DNA of 64,000 nucleotides from Hymenobacter psoromatis. GTDB lineage: Bacteria > Bacteroidota > Bacteroidia > Cytophagales > Hymenobacteraceae. The translations under genes and the position numbers were made by a program. Within the stretch, counting starts at the first letter, position 1. Each line of letters starts with the position of its first letter. The stretch covers positions 2,852,001-2,916,000 of the forward strand of contig NZ_JAIFAG010000001.1 of NCBI RefSeq assembly GCF_020012125.1, read 5' to 3'. The notes under the pieces were generated by a model that made no database searches, was not told where the DNA came from, and saw only the letters and a program-made list of their open reading frames with translations. Below are positions 19,104 to 27,131 of the stretch, in pieces.

Positions 19104-20195
19104 GTGCCCCACCTTTTCTTTTCTCAGCCCTTCCGCCTGCAAACCCTGCGCGAGCAGCTCCGCAGCACTGAGGCGGTGCGTATCAGCGCTACCACGCCGA
19201 TGCCCGCGGCGAGCGAGCCGCCAGCGCCGGGCGCGTTAGCCTACCCGGCTGCCCACTGGCTACTGGCCTACGCCTGCGGCACCGGCCCCGAAGTGCCGCC
19301 CGAGCTGGTGCGCCGCCTGCTGCTGCTCAAGGCCCACAACCTGAGCTTAGCGGCCTCCCCTAATTCGCTCCTTCTCAAGCGGCTGCTTGATTTTTATAAC
19401 CGCGACGTGTGGCCGGTCATCTATGAGCAGGGCACGCCCGCAACGCCACTGGCGCACCTGGCCCTACCCCTGCTGGGGCTAGGCGAGGTCAACTACCAAG
19501 GCTACCGCCTGGCGGCGGCCGACGTGCTGGGCCTCTTCGGCTGGGAGCCGCTGGCGCTGACCCTGCCGGAAGGCCAAGCGCTGCTGGCGGGGGCTGAATT
19601 TGCGCTAGCCTACGCCACGGAGGCGCTGGAGCGCGCCGAGCTGGTGCTGCGCGCCGACGTGGCCATCGCGGCGCTAAGCGCTTCAGCGCCGGCACCAGGC
19701 CCTACCCCCGCCTCGCTGGCCGAAGCCGCCCGCGTGGTCGAAGCGGCCTGCAATGCGCCCGAGTCGGCCGCCGGCCTACCCGGCGCTTTCAGCCAGGTGG
19801 CTGTTGCGCTGGCCGCCGTGGGCGAGGCATCGGCGCGGCGCACGGGCCAGCTGCTGGCCGCGCCGCCGACTGTTGGCGCGATGGATTTTGTGGGCTTGGT
19901 GGCCCTGCCGGCCGTGGCGGCCAGCCTGGCCGCCGCGAGCCAGCGGCTGGCCGGGTTAGCCGAGCCGCACCCGACCGACGTGCGCTGGGTAGCGGAAAAT
20001 ACTGAGCAGCTGCTGGGCCTGGAACTGCTGGCCGCCGCGCAGGCGCTCGACGAGCGGCGGGCGGCCTCCGGTGAGCCGGTACCGGCGGTGGTAGCCGCGT
20101 TGCGCGAGGTGGTTACCTTCGTGGCGCACGACCGGCTGCTGGCCCCCGACCTGCACCGCGCCGCCCGCTTCGTGCGGGAATACGAGTGGGCGTAA
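19104..20195 (+). CDS. Degenerate aromatic ammonia-lyase (HutH/PAL-fold) homologue without the MIO motif
   Basis: This 363-residue protein resembles the central and C-terminal parts of histidine/phenylalanine ammonia-lyases. Residues 71-118 (LLLLKAHNLS, LLDFYNRDVWPVIYEQG, then PLAHLALPLLGLGE) follow the segment that normally leads into the catalytic GSVGASGDLAPLAH. Here the linker is only GTPATPLAH (110-118), so the Ala-Ser-Gly that forms the MIO cofactor is absent. The next conserved block appears as LPEGQALLAGAEFALA, without the family's NGTQ asparagine. The end (LGLELLAAAQALDERR, ALREVVTFVAHDRLLAPDL) matches the lyase C-terminus well. The usual N-terminal tyrosine loop is also missing. It is therefore probably not an active lyase. 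There is no signal peptide, and it overlaps no other gene. The fold assignment is from my reading of motifs. Confidence 0.7.
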   Translation: MPHLFFSQPFRLQTLREQLRSTEAVRISATTPMPAASEPPAPGALAYPAAHWLLAYACGTGPEVPPELVRRLLLLKAHNLSLAASPNSLLLKRLLDFYNRDVWPVIYEQGTPATPLAHLALPLLGLGEVNYQGYRLAAADVLGLFGWEPLALTLPEGQALLAGAEFALAYATEALERAELVLRADVAIAALSASAPAPGPTPASLAEAARVVEAACNAPESAAGLPGAFSQVAVALAAVGEASARRTGQLLAAPPTVGAMDFVGLVALPAVAASLAAASQRLAGLAEPHPTDVRWVAENTEQLLGLELLAAAQALDERRAASGEPVPAVVAALREVVTFVAHDRLLAPDLHRAARFVREYEWA

Positions 20196-20272
20196 TTACG
20201 TCGTTGGCTACTAGCTATTGGCTGTTAGCTTTTGTTCTAACCAACAAGACTTTGGAACGGGTAGTTAAAGGC

Positions 20273-22273
20273 ATGAATTCGTTTTTTCTCCTTGCGCGGC
20301 TGCTGGTGCTGGGGTGGCTGCTGGCCGGGGCTGGGTCGGCGGCGGCGCAGTGTACTCTTACCCCCCTACCCACGGGCTGCACTACCCCCTTCGTGGCCGT
20401 AGACGTGGCCACCGGGCAGCCGGTGGACGCCCTGTGCGTGGGCCGCGCCGTGCGCTTCGAGCCGGGCTGCGGCCGTTCAGTAGCAACCAATCTGTTGTAT
20501 TACAATGCCCTGCCGGGTACCAACGCTACGCCCCCTAACTGCGACTTCGTGCCGGGCCAGCTGGCGGTCAATACCTTTCTGCCCACCGCGGCGGGGCCCA
20601 TCAGCGTTTCCGAGCTGGCCAACCCCAGCGTGGCGGGCGGCACGGGCACGGTGTTCGTGCGCAATTTTCAGGTGTATGCCAGTCCGGCTCCCATCACTAC
20701 TCTCATACCCTGCTTGCACAATGCGGTGGGCCTAACTATTACGACCAGCGGCTACGACCAATATTTTGCCCAGGTAGATGCCGGGGCGCTGGTGGGGCCG
20801 CTGGGGCCAGGCACGATTACGCTGCCGGCCGCCCCCGGCAGCAGCATTACCGTCATCGGCCGCTACCTCAGCAATGGCCTTTGCGAGGGCCGGACCACCA
20901 AAATCGTTCCGACTCCCACTCCGGCGCAAACTCCGGTGCTCAGCCGCCTGACTACGCAGGGGCCGTTGCCCACTAGCAATATAGTTCTAGCAGTCAGTAA
21001 TTTACCTAATGACTACTACTATCGTGTGGAGCGCATTGATGCCAGCGGCCCGCACCTGGTATTGCTACTGTCGCCTAATAGCACGTCGGGGGTAGTAATT
21101 AATCCGAATTCCTTACCCGGTCAATACCGCATCGGCCGGGTTGATTACTGCCGCACCGACTCGGCCTTTTCGGCCCTGGTGCCGACCATTGAGCTGGCCG
21201 GCACTTCGACCAACAACGTCAATAACCTGAGCTGGCAAACGGCCGGGCCGGTAGACGGCTACACCCTGCTGCGCGATGGCAAAACCCTAGCCACCCTACC
21301 CCCCTCGGCCACTACCTACGCCGATGCGGCCGTGAGCTGCGGCACCAGCTACGTCTACCAGCTGCAAGCCGCCGTGGCAGGTAGCCAGAGTATTTCCAAT
21401 GAGGTAGCCGTACTAGCTACCTCTACCCTACCCCCCGACCCGCCGCTGCTCAACGCCAGCTTCGACCTGCTGGGCCGGCTCACGCTCACGGCCAGCGGGC
21501 CGGGCGGCGCGGCGCTGCCGGCGGGTGGGCAGCTGCTGTACAGCCGCCAGGGCGGGCCGGGCGCGCTCGATTTTGCGGCCGTTCCCACCGCCACCGACAC
21601 CCTGCGCGACCCCGCCAACCTGGCCGCGCTGCTGGCCGCCGCGCCCTGCTACCGCGTGCGCCTGCAAGATGTGTGCGGCAACTCTTCGGCCCCTACCCCC
21701 CCCACCTGCCCCAGCCTGCTGACCGTAACGGCCGCCGACCCCGAGGGCCTCACGGCGCAGCTGAATTGGTCGGCCTTTCAGGGGCCGGGCAGCCCAGCCG
21801 CGCCGGCCAGCTACCGGGTGCTCACCCTGGCCCCCGATGGCACGGTGCTGGCCGCTTCGGCCCCCACCGCCGGCCTGAGCTACCTCGACCCTACCCCCCC
21901 CCCCGACCGCCAGGTGCTGCGCTACCGGCTGGAAGTGAGCGGCGCGGGCCTGCCGCCCGGCACCGTGAGCTACTCCAACGTGGCCACCCTGGCGCGCCGC
22001 CCGCGCCTGCTAGTGCCCAATGCTTTCACGCCCAACGGCGACGGCCTCAACGACGTGCTGGAACTGAAGGGCCGTTACCTAAATAATTTTTCCTTCGTAA
22101 TAATTGATAAGAATGGCCAGGAAGTATTCCGCGCCACCGACCGCGCCCAAACCTGGGACGGCACCATCCGGGGCCACGCGCCGGTGAACGCGGCCTACGT
22201 CTGGCACCTCCAGATGCTGGACGAAACCGGTCAGGATTTCAGCCAGACCGGTACCGTTACTATTTTAAAATAG
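20273..22273 (+). CDS. Type IX secretion substrate with gliding-motility C-terminal domain
   Basis: This 666-residue secreted protein has a signal peptide from the ATG at 20273 (MNSFFLLARLLVLGWLLAG ... SAAAQ). A Cys-containing N-terminal region follows, then fibronectin-like repeats (NNLSWQTAGPVDGYTLLRDG; AQLNWSAFQGPGSP). It ends in a type B C-terminal secretion domain (LVPNAFTPNGDGLNDVLELK, NFSFVIIDKNGQEVFRATD, YVWHLQMLDETG). The upstream in-frame extension overlaps the preceding gene and lacks a signal. Such proteins are exported by the gliding/type IX system and held on or released from the surface. The specific role is unknown. It is much like the larger protein at 44708. Confidence 0.9.
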   Translation: MNSFFLLARLLVLGWLLAGAGSAAAQCTLTPLPTGCTTPFVAVDVATGQPVDALCVGRAVRFEPGCGRSVATNLLYYNALPGTNATPPNCDFVPGQLAVNTFLPTAAGPISVSELANPSVAGGTGTVFVRNFQVYASPAPITTLIPCLHNAVGLTITTSGYDQYFAQVDAGALVGPLGPGTITLPAAPGSSITVIGRYLSNGLCEGRTTKIVPTPTPAQTPVLSRLTTQGPLPTSNIVLAVSNLPNDYYYRVERIDASGPHLVLLLSPNSTSGVVINPNSLPGQYRIGRVDYCRTDSAFSALVPTIELAGTSTNNVNNLSWQTAGPVDGYTLLRDGKTLATLPPSATTYADAAVSCGTSYVYQLQAAVAGSQSISNEVAVLATSTLPPDPPLLNASFDLLGRLTLTASGPGGAALPAGGQLLYSRQGGPGALDFAAVPTATDTLRDPANLAALLAAAPCYRVRLQDVCGNSSAPTPPTCPSLLTVTAADPEGLTAQLNWSAFQGPGSPAAPASYRVLTLAPDGTVLAASAPTAGLSYLDPTPPPDRQVLRYRLEVSGAGLPPGTVSYSNVATLARRPRLLVPNAFTPNGDGLNDVLELKGRYLNNFSFVIIDKNGQEVFRATDRAQTWDGTIRGHAPVNAAYVWHLQMLDETGQDFSQTGTVTILK

Positions 22274-22283
22274 ATTTTCTTTA

Positions 22284-22324
22284 AACGTTTGTCATTGCCG
22301 CGCTGCGCTCGCCATGACAACGTT
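22284..22324. repeat. Short family B palindromic element
   Basis: AACGTTTGTCATTGCC and the matching GCCATGACAACGTTT end flank GCGCTGCGCTC. This is a shortened, imperfect copy of the family B palindromes. It lies between the secreted protein gene and pgi and may act as the transcript end hairpin. Confidence 0.55.
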
Positions 22325-22344
22325 TTCTAACCACCCAAAACATC

Positions 22345-24057
22345 ATGCCCGACAACTCTTTTGCCACCACCTACCACCTGGGCCAGTACCAGGTCGAGAT
22401 TGACGCTAAAACCAAGGCACTCAACGACCAGGGTTTCACCACCCGCTTCTGGCAAAAAGACGCTACCCTGTGGACCCAGGACGCGGAGGCGCAGAAAAGC
22501 ATTCGCACTTATATGGACTGGCTCACCACGCCCGACGTGATGGCCGGCAACGTGGCGGAGATTCAGCAGTTTGTGCAGGATGCCAAGCAGGACGGCTTTC
22601 AGCACGCGGTGGTGATGGGCATGGGCGGCAGCTCGATGGCCCCCATTGTGTTTGAGCGCTGCTTCCGGCGCGGCGCGGCGGCCCTGCCGCTGTCCATCCT
22701 CGACACCACCGACCCCGGCACCATTGCGCAGCTGGAAGCCAGCCTGTCACTGCGCGAGACGCTGTTTATGGTGTCCAGCAAGTCGGGCACTACGGCCGAG
22801 CCGCTGGCTTTTAATGACTATTTTTTCGCCAAGCTCAAGGCCCTGAAAGGCGATAAGGCGGGCGAGAATTTCGTGGCCTGTACCGACCCTGGCTCGCACA
22901 TGGTGGACCAGGCGAAGAAGGAAGGTTTCCGATACACGTTCGAGAATTTTGCGGGGGTAGGCGGCCGGTTTTCGGCCCTCACCTACTTCGGGCTGGTGCC
23001 GGCGGCCCTGCACGGCGTGGACGTGGGCGCGCTGCTGGCCGGCGCGCAGGCCATGATGCGCGCCTGCGGCAGCCAGGGCGCGGTGGCCGATAACCCCGGC
23101 CTGGCGCTGGGCACGGCGCTGGGCGTGCTGGCCCAGCAGGGCCGCGATAAGCTTACGCTCATCACCCCCGAGTCGCTCAGCAGCCTGGGCTTGTGGCTGG
23201 AGCAGCTTTTTGCCGAAAGCACCGGCAAGCAGGGCAAAGGCATTTTGCCGGTGGCCGGCGAGCCGCTGGGCCGCCCCGACGAGTACGGCCACGACCGGGT
23301 GTTCGTGTACGTGGGCTACGAGAACGAGACGGACCAGGCCAACCAGGACAAGCTGACGGCCCTGGAGGCGGCCGGCCACCCGGTTATCAGCATCCGCCTG
23401 AAGGAACCGCTGGACCTGGGCCGCGAGTTTTACCGCTGGGAAATCGCGGTGGCCGTGGTGGGCATTGTGCTGCAAATCAATCCCTTCGACCAGCCCGACG
23501 TACAGGCCGCCAAAACGGCTACTGACAAGCTGATGAAGGAAGTAACGGAAAAGGGTAAGCTGCCCAGCGCCGGCCAGCCCACCGCTACCCAGGCTGGCAT
23601 CAGCTACTACGCCGAGGTGGCCGGCTCCGACGCGGCCGGGGTGCTAAAGGCATTTTTTGCGCAGGCCGCGCCCGGCAATTTTGTGACGCTGCAAGCCTAC
23701 CTGCACGAAACCGATAAGCTCAACCAGCAGCTCGCCGACTTCCGCCAGTTGGTGCAGGATAAGCTGCGCCTGGCCACTACTTCGGGCTACGGCCCGCGCT
23801 TTTTACACTCGACCGGCCAGTACCACAAGGGCGGTCCCAACACGGGCTTGTTCGTGCAATTTACCGCCGACCACCCGCAGGACCTGCCGCTGCCCGGCCG
23901 CACCTACACCTTCGGCACCTTCGAGAACGCCCAGGCCCAGGGCGACCTGCAAGCCCTGCGCGACAAAGGCCGCCGCGCCATTCATATCCACCTCGGCCCC
24001 GACCCCGAACAAAGTATGGGCACCGTGCTAGCCGCCTTGAAGCAGGCGCTGGGGTAG
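22345..24057 (+). CDS. pgi: Glucose-6-phosphate isomerase
   Basis: This 570-residue cytosolic enzyme interconverts glucose 6-phosphate and fructose 6-phosphate. Two SIS-type phosphosugar-binding segments are clear: GMGGSSM (92-98) and SSKSGTT (144-150). The catalytic-base motif is AESTGKQGKG (Glu291). The N-terminal start (YHLGQYQVEIDAKTKALNDQ, LWTQDAEAQ) and the long C-terminal part (FLHSTGQYHKGGPNTGLF) are more like the isomerase half of the transaldolase-isomerase fusion proteins than like E. coli Pgi. Here it stands alone, with no transaldolase domain in front. A strong terminator follows. Confidence 0.88.
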   Translation: MPDNSFATTYHLGQYQVEIDAKTKALNDQGFTTRFWQKDATLWTQDAEAQKSIRTYMDWLTTPDVMAGNVAEIQQFVQDAKQDGFQHAVVMGMGGSSMAPIVFERCFRRGAAALPLSILDTTDPGTIAQLEASLSLRETLFMVSSKSGTTAEPLAFNDYFFAKLKALKGDKAGENFVACTDPGSHMVDQAKKEGFRYTFENFAGVGGRFSALTYFGLVPAALHGVDVGALLAGAQAMMRACGSQGAVADNPGLALGTALGVLAQQGRDKLTLITPESLSSLGLWLEQLFAESTGKQGKGILPVAGEPLGRPDEYGHDRVFVYVGYENETDQANQDKLTALEAAGHPVISIRLKEPLDLGREFYRWEIAVAVVGIVLQINPFDQPDVQAAKTATDKLMKEVTEKGKLPSAGQPTATQAGISYYAEVAGSDAAGVLKAFFAQAAPGNFVTLQAYLHETDKLNQQLADFRQLVQDKLRLATTSGYGPRFLHSTGQYHKGGPNTGLFVQFTADHPQDLPLPGRTYTFGTFENAQAQGDLQALRDKGRRAIHIHLGPDPEQSMGTVLAALKQALG

Positions 24058-24092
24058 GCCGCCACTTTTTGCCCCGGCTTTGAGTTATACAA

Positions 24093-24130
24093 GCAGCCGC
24101 CCGGTTTTGACCGGGCGGCTGCCCTTTTTT
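24093..24130 (+). terminator. Rho-independent terminator after pgi
   Basis: A perfect 13-base stem (GCAGCCGCCCGGT, 24093-24105, with 24110-24122), a TTTG loop and a run of six T at 24125-24130 are seen 35 bases after the pgi stop. Confidence 0.9.
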
Positions 24131-24178
24131 CATTTTCACAACTTCTTCCAGCGACTTGGAAGCTAATACGTTACGACT

Positions 24179-24517
24179 ATGGCATTTGATATGACCGGCA
24201 TGATGGGCAAGGTGAAAGAGCTGCAAGACAAGATGCAGCAGGCCCAGGCGCAGCTTCAGCACCTGAGCGCCACCGGCGAAGCCGGCGGCGGCCTGGTAAA
24301 AGCCACCGCCAACGGCCACCGCACCCTCACCAAGCTCGAAATTGACCCCTCGCTGCTCACCCCCGAAGACCGCGAAATGCTCCCCGACCTCGTAGTAGCG
24401 GCCGTCAACAAAGCCCTGGAAGCCGCCGGCGAGCTGGCTAAAAGCGAGCTGCAACGCCAAACCAGCGGGTTAATGCCTAATTTGCCTGGTTTGGATTTGA
24501 ATAATTTTGGGCTATAA
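24179..24517 (+). CDS. YbaB/EbfC family nucleoid-associated protein
   Basis: This 112-residue DNA-binding protein is of the YbaB/EbfC family, dimers of which bind and shape DNA. It shows the family features in order: an N-terminal coiled helix (MGKVKELQDKMQQAQAQLQH), a beta core (GGLVKATANGHRTLTKLEID), the PSLLTPEDREMLPDLVVAAVN segment, here ending in the DLVVAAVNKAL helix, and a short C-terminal tail. The length is normal. It lies between the pgi terminator and an AT-rich gap and is likely transcribed alone. In many bacteria this gene sits next to dnaX or recR, but not here. Confidence 0.92.
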   Translation: MAFDMTGMMGKVKELQDKMQQAQAQLQHLSATGEAGGGLVKATANGHRTLTKLEIDPSLLTPEDREMLPDLVVAAVNKALEAAGELAKSELQRQTSGLMPNLPGLDLNNFGL

Positions 24518-24739
24518 GAGTTTGCTTAAAAAATAGGGATAGTTGCTCACCAGGCAAATTTAGTTAACTGGGTAAAATGGAATTTTTAAATTGATAGCGC
24601 AGAGAGTTATTTTTTGCTTATTTCTGAAAATAATTCATTAACATAACAAGAGTTATAAACCCACTCTTGGAATTGTGGTGGTTTTAGCCCCCACTGCCCC
24701 CATCTTCCGATTGTGGTACTTTAGCGAGGCAGTGCTTCG
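24518..24739. other. AT-rich intergenic gap
   Basis: This gap of about 220 bases between the convergent ybaB and TPR genes is noticeably AT-rich for this genome. I see no hairpin with a T-run, RNA gene or reading frame in it. Confidence 0.4.
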
Positions 24740-25315
24740 TTAGTCAAACGACTGGCAATAGTCCTCATAAGTGCGGAGAGAATCACCGCTTAACGTTTGA
24801 GCACGGGTTCGGTCTTCTTCCGCTGCTGGCTTTTGACCCAGCATATATTTTGCCGCGCCGCGCCCATAAAATGCTTCACTTAAGTGCTGATAATTAGGGG
24901 GTAAGCTAAGCTCTTTGTTGAAGTCTTGCAGCGCCAATCCGAAGTGCGCTTGTTCCAACCGGGCAGCAGCGCGCCGGCACCAAAATTCCTGGTCGGTGGG
25001 GTAGCGCGCCAATCCCCGCGAAAGCGCCATTTCTACTGCGAGCCCATCGTGAGAATACGCGTAGCACCAGTATAAATTCTGAAACACGTCGCGCGAATGA
25101 TACCCTTTGCTGAGGGCTAGCTCAAAATAGCGAGCGGCTTCTTTGATGGCCACTGGACGGAGAACATCCGTGCCCATGCCTTCTTCTTTCTCGACCATCC
25201 CGCGTTCATACAAGGTCTTAGCTGGCGTGAAGAAAAAGGGATGAGACCACAGATACCCAAGCAAGCCAAGGCCACTGGCCAGCAGAACCAAGAGCAAGCG
25301 GTGAGGTGAAGTCAT
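24740..25315 (-). CDS. Small membrane-anchored TPR protein of unknown function
   Basis: This protein is 191 residues from the ATG at 25315. The N-terminus has one membrane segment (LLLVLLASGLGLLGYLW) and the rest is predicted outside it. TPR-like helical pairs follow: AARYFELALSKGYHSRDVFQ, GLARYPTDQEFWCRRAAARL and AFYGRGAAKYMLGQKPAAEE. The frame continues upstream, but that part runs into the left end of the insertion sequence and is not used. The insertion lies only 54 bases before the start, so it has probably replaced the native promoter. Base composition is somewhat lower in GC than that of its neighbours. No specific family is recognised. Confidence 0.65.
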   Translation of the reverse strand: MTSPHRLLLVLLASGLGLLGYLWSHPFFFTPAKTLYERGMVEKEEGMGTDVLRPVAIKEAARYFELALSKGYHSRDVFQNLYWCYAYSHDGLAVEMALSRGLARYPTDQEFWCRRAAARLEQAHFGLALQDFNKELSLPPNYQHLSEAFYGRGAAKYMLGQKPAAEEDRTRAQTLSGDSLRTYEDYCQSFD

Positions 25316-25436
25316 GGGGCTGTAATACGAAATTATCTCTGTACCTCGCTTAAACAAGTTAGCAAGCCGTTTTACGTATTGTAAACGGTCGTGGCTGTTG
25401 CAGAAGTAGGTGACTGGCCAGCAGTAACTTGGTCCT

Positions 25437-26057
25437 ATGCAGGGCCACAAGCAGTTCGTTGATAAAGTCGTCTTGCGCTTCCGCCTCTCGGAACGCGTGC
25501 CGAAGCATAATTTCTACCGCCGCTTGGGCGAGTTGTTAGATTGGGAGTTTCTGCGCGAGCAGACGCGCTCCGTCTACAGCCATACCGGGCAGCCCTCGCT
25601 GGACCCCGTTGTCTTCTTCAAGTTGGTGCTCGTGGGCCGGCTGGAAAATATCGTCAGCGACCGCCGCTTAATCGAGCAGTGCGCCCTGCGGCTGGATATT
25701 CTCTTTTTTCTGGGCTACGAAGTGGATGAGGACTTGCCCTGGCACTCGACCATCAGTCGCACCCGCCAACTCTATCCAGCTGCCGTCTTCGAGCACCTGT
25801 TCGACCAGGTGTTCACCCAGTGCGTGCGCGCCGGGCTAGTGGCGGGCGATACGCAGGTGGTGGACTCGGCGCCCGTCAAAGCGGCGGCTTCCCTCGATAG
25901 CCTGCGCGAGAAACAAGCGCCTGCGGCCTCCTCGTTAACGATAGCAGGTAAGCCGGTGACTCCGGCACCAGCGGCGGCCGTGCACTCCGCACCCGCTCAC
26001 CAGCTGCGCCGCGAGGCTACCCGGCGGGCGAAGCGGCAAGCCGCGCCGGGGGGCTAG
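25437..26057 (+). CDS. IS1182-like transposase, N-terminal part (possible frameshift)
   Basis: This 206-residue reading frame gives the N-terminal transposase domain (QPSLDPVVFFKLVLVGRLEN, ERVPKHNFYRRLGEL) and the first acidic residue of the DDE triad (QVVDSAPVKA). It ends at a TAG directly after G GGG GGC (26048-26054). The -1 frame then continues GLGARHPKAQLLSNKTHYSP into the second part, giving a product of about 510 residues, the usual family length. Either one G has been lost by mutation or the heptamer is a programmed -1 site; the sequence fits X XXY YYZ with a stop immediately after it. Confidence 0.85.
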   Translation: MQGHKQFVDKVVLRFRLSERVPKHNFYRRLGELLDWEFLREQTRSVYSHTGQPSLDPVVFFKLVLVGRLENIVSDRRLIEQCALRLDILFFLGYEVDEDLPWHSTISRTRQLYPAAVFEHLFDQVFTQCVRAGLVAGDTQVVDSAPVKAAASLDSLREKQAPAASSLTIAGKPVTPAPAAAVHSAPAHQLRREATRRAKRQAAPGG

Positions 26058-26083
26058 GCGCCCGCCACCCCAAAGCCCAGTTA

Positions 26084-26968
26084 TTGAGCAATAAAACGCA
26101 CTACAGTCCTACCGACCCCGAGGCCCGCATCTCGGTAAAGCCGGGCAAAGCGCGAGCCCTCAACTACCTCTGTAGCGTGGCTGTGGACACGGCCGCTGGC
26201 CTCATCAGCCACATCCAGGCGGACTTTGCCGACCGGCGCGACAGCACACATGTGCCTGACCTAGTGCCCCGGCTGCAAACTCGCTTAGTAGCCAACGAGC
26301 TGACTTTGCGCGACTTTGTAGCCGATACGGGCTACTCCAACGGCTTCAACTATGCCTTTCTAGAACAGCGGAGTGTTACGCCCTGGATTCCGGTTTTTGG
26401 GGCCTACAAACCAGCCCCCGAAGGCTTTACCTATGAGGCGGAGGTCGATGCGTTTCGCTGCCCGGCCGGCAAGCTGCTCCCTTTTCGCAACTATGCTACT
26501 AGCAAAGACGGAAACTGGGCCAAGAACTACCGGGCCGCTTATCAGGACTGCCAGCAGTGCCCCTTGAAAATGAGTTGTACGCCGGCCGCGCCCCAGCAGA
26601 AGTTCGTGCGCTCGGCCTTTGCCGCGGCCTATCGCCGCGCTTGGCACCGCCAACACAGTCGGGCGGGGCAGCAGATGCGCCGGGTCCGGCAACGCACCGT
26701 CGAGCCGGTTTTTGGCAGTTTACTGCACCACTATGGGCTCCGACGGGTCGGCACCAAGGGCCGGGCGGCAGCTCATAAGGCCATGCTGCTCAGTGCGATT
26801 GCCTACAACTTGAAAAAGCTGCTCAAATACCAGTCGAAGCCGACCGCCAGGGTGGCAATTGCCCTCTACCCGATGCAACAAGGGTCCTATAGCTCGCTTT
26901 TTAGCGCTTGGTTGACTACTTCTAACTCTCTTCAAGTCAATTCTCTAACTGAGTGCCTACCCATCTAG
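26084..26968 (+). CDS. IS1182-like transposase, C-terminal part
   Basis: This 294-codon frame contains the remaining catalytic residues of the DDE transposase: the second Asp (DFVADTGYSNGFNY) and the Glu (RTVEPVFGSLLHHYGLRRV). It also has a Cys pattern common in the family (CPAGKLLPFRN, CQQCPLKMSC). It is in the -1 frame relative to the first part and open upstream to at least the G-run, so independent translation from the TTG at 26084 is less likely than a frameshift fusion or a broken gene. Confidence 0.82.
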   Translation: MSNKTHYSPTDPEARISVKPGKARALNYLCSVAVDTAAGLISHIQADFADRRDSTHVPDLVPRLQTRLVANELTLRDFVADTGYSNGFNYAFLEQRSVTPWIPVFGAYKPAPEGFTYEAEVDAFRCPAGKLLPFRNYATSKDGNWAKNYRAAYQDCQQCPLKMSCTPAAPQQKFVRSAFAAAYRRAWHRQHSRAGQQMRRVRQRTVEPVFGSLLHHYGLRRVGTKGRAAAHKAMLLSAIAYNLKKLLKYQSKPTARVAIALYPMQQGSYSSLFSAWLTTSNSLQVNSLTECLPI

Positions 26969-27010
26969 AGTTCTGCAACAGCCACGGTCGTTTACAATAC
27001 GTAAAACTAC

Positions 27011-27085
27011 GGCTTCAAAATCCACGGCGTGAGCTTCAACGTGCTGTATCTTCCGTTCTTTGAAGCGAGCCCCCATAAAAGTTAA
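27011..27085 (+). pseudogene. Possible truncated 3' end of an interrupted gene
   Basis: Immediately right of the insertion sequence an open frame reads GFKIHGVSFNVLYLPFFE and seven more residues before a TAA. It has no start of its own and a protein-like composition, so it could be the tail of a gene cut by the insertion or by an adjacent deletion. No matching 5' part is present on the left side. Too little remains to name it. Confidence 0.3.
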
Positions 27086-27131
27086 GGCGTAACCATTCTT
27101 TGTAAACTCTTACTCCAACTCCATTTCCCCT

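Larger units (their letters stand above)
25369..27007 (+). mobile_element. IS1182-like insertion sequence
   Basis: This 1639-base element is bounded by 37-base terminal inverted repeats (25369-25405 and 26971-27007) that differ at two positions. The ends read GTTTTACGTATTGTAAACG, and the inner side reads GTGGCTGTTGCAGAA. The outermost 18 bases are themselves nearly palindromic, which suits a family that often inserts in palindromes. The element carries one transposase split into two frames. No clear direct target duplication is seen outside the ends (AGCAAGCC on the left, TACGGCTT on the right). Confidence 0.85.

Noticed and set aside
17856..19142. 428-codon open frame on the minus strand over GH31
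   Set aside because: The translation is His/Arg/Val-rich and repetitive in composition, as expected of a shadow of a high-GC gene. GH31 is certain on the plus strand.
21890..21905. C-runs in coding sequence as phase-variation tracts
   Set aside because: The runs are part of the common CTACCCC word or Pro codons and occur in many genes; nothing suggests switching.
24518..24739. Possible small RNA or tRNA in the AT-rich gap
   Set aside because: No cloverleaf, stable hairpin or terminator could be recognised.
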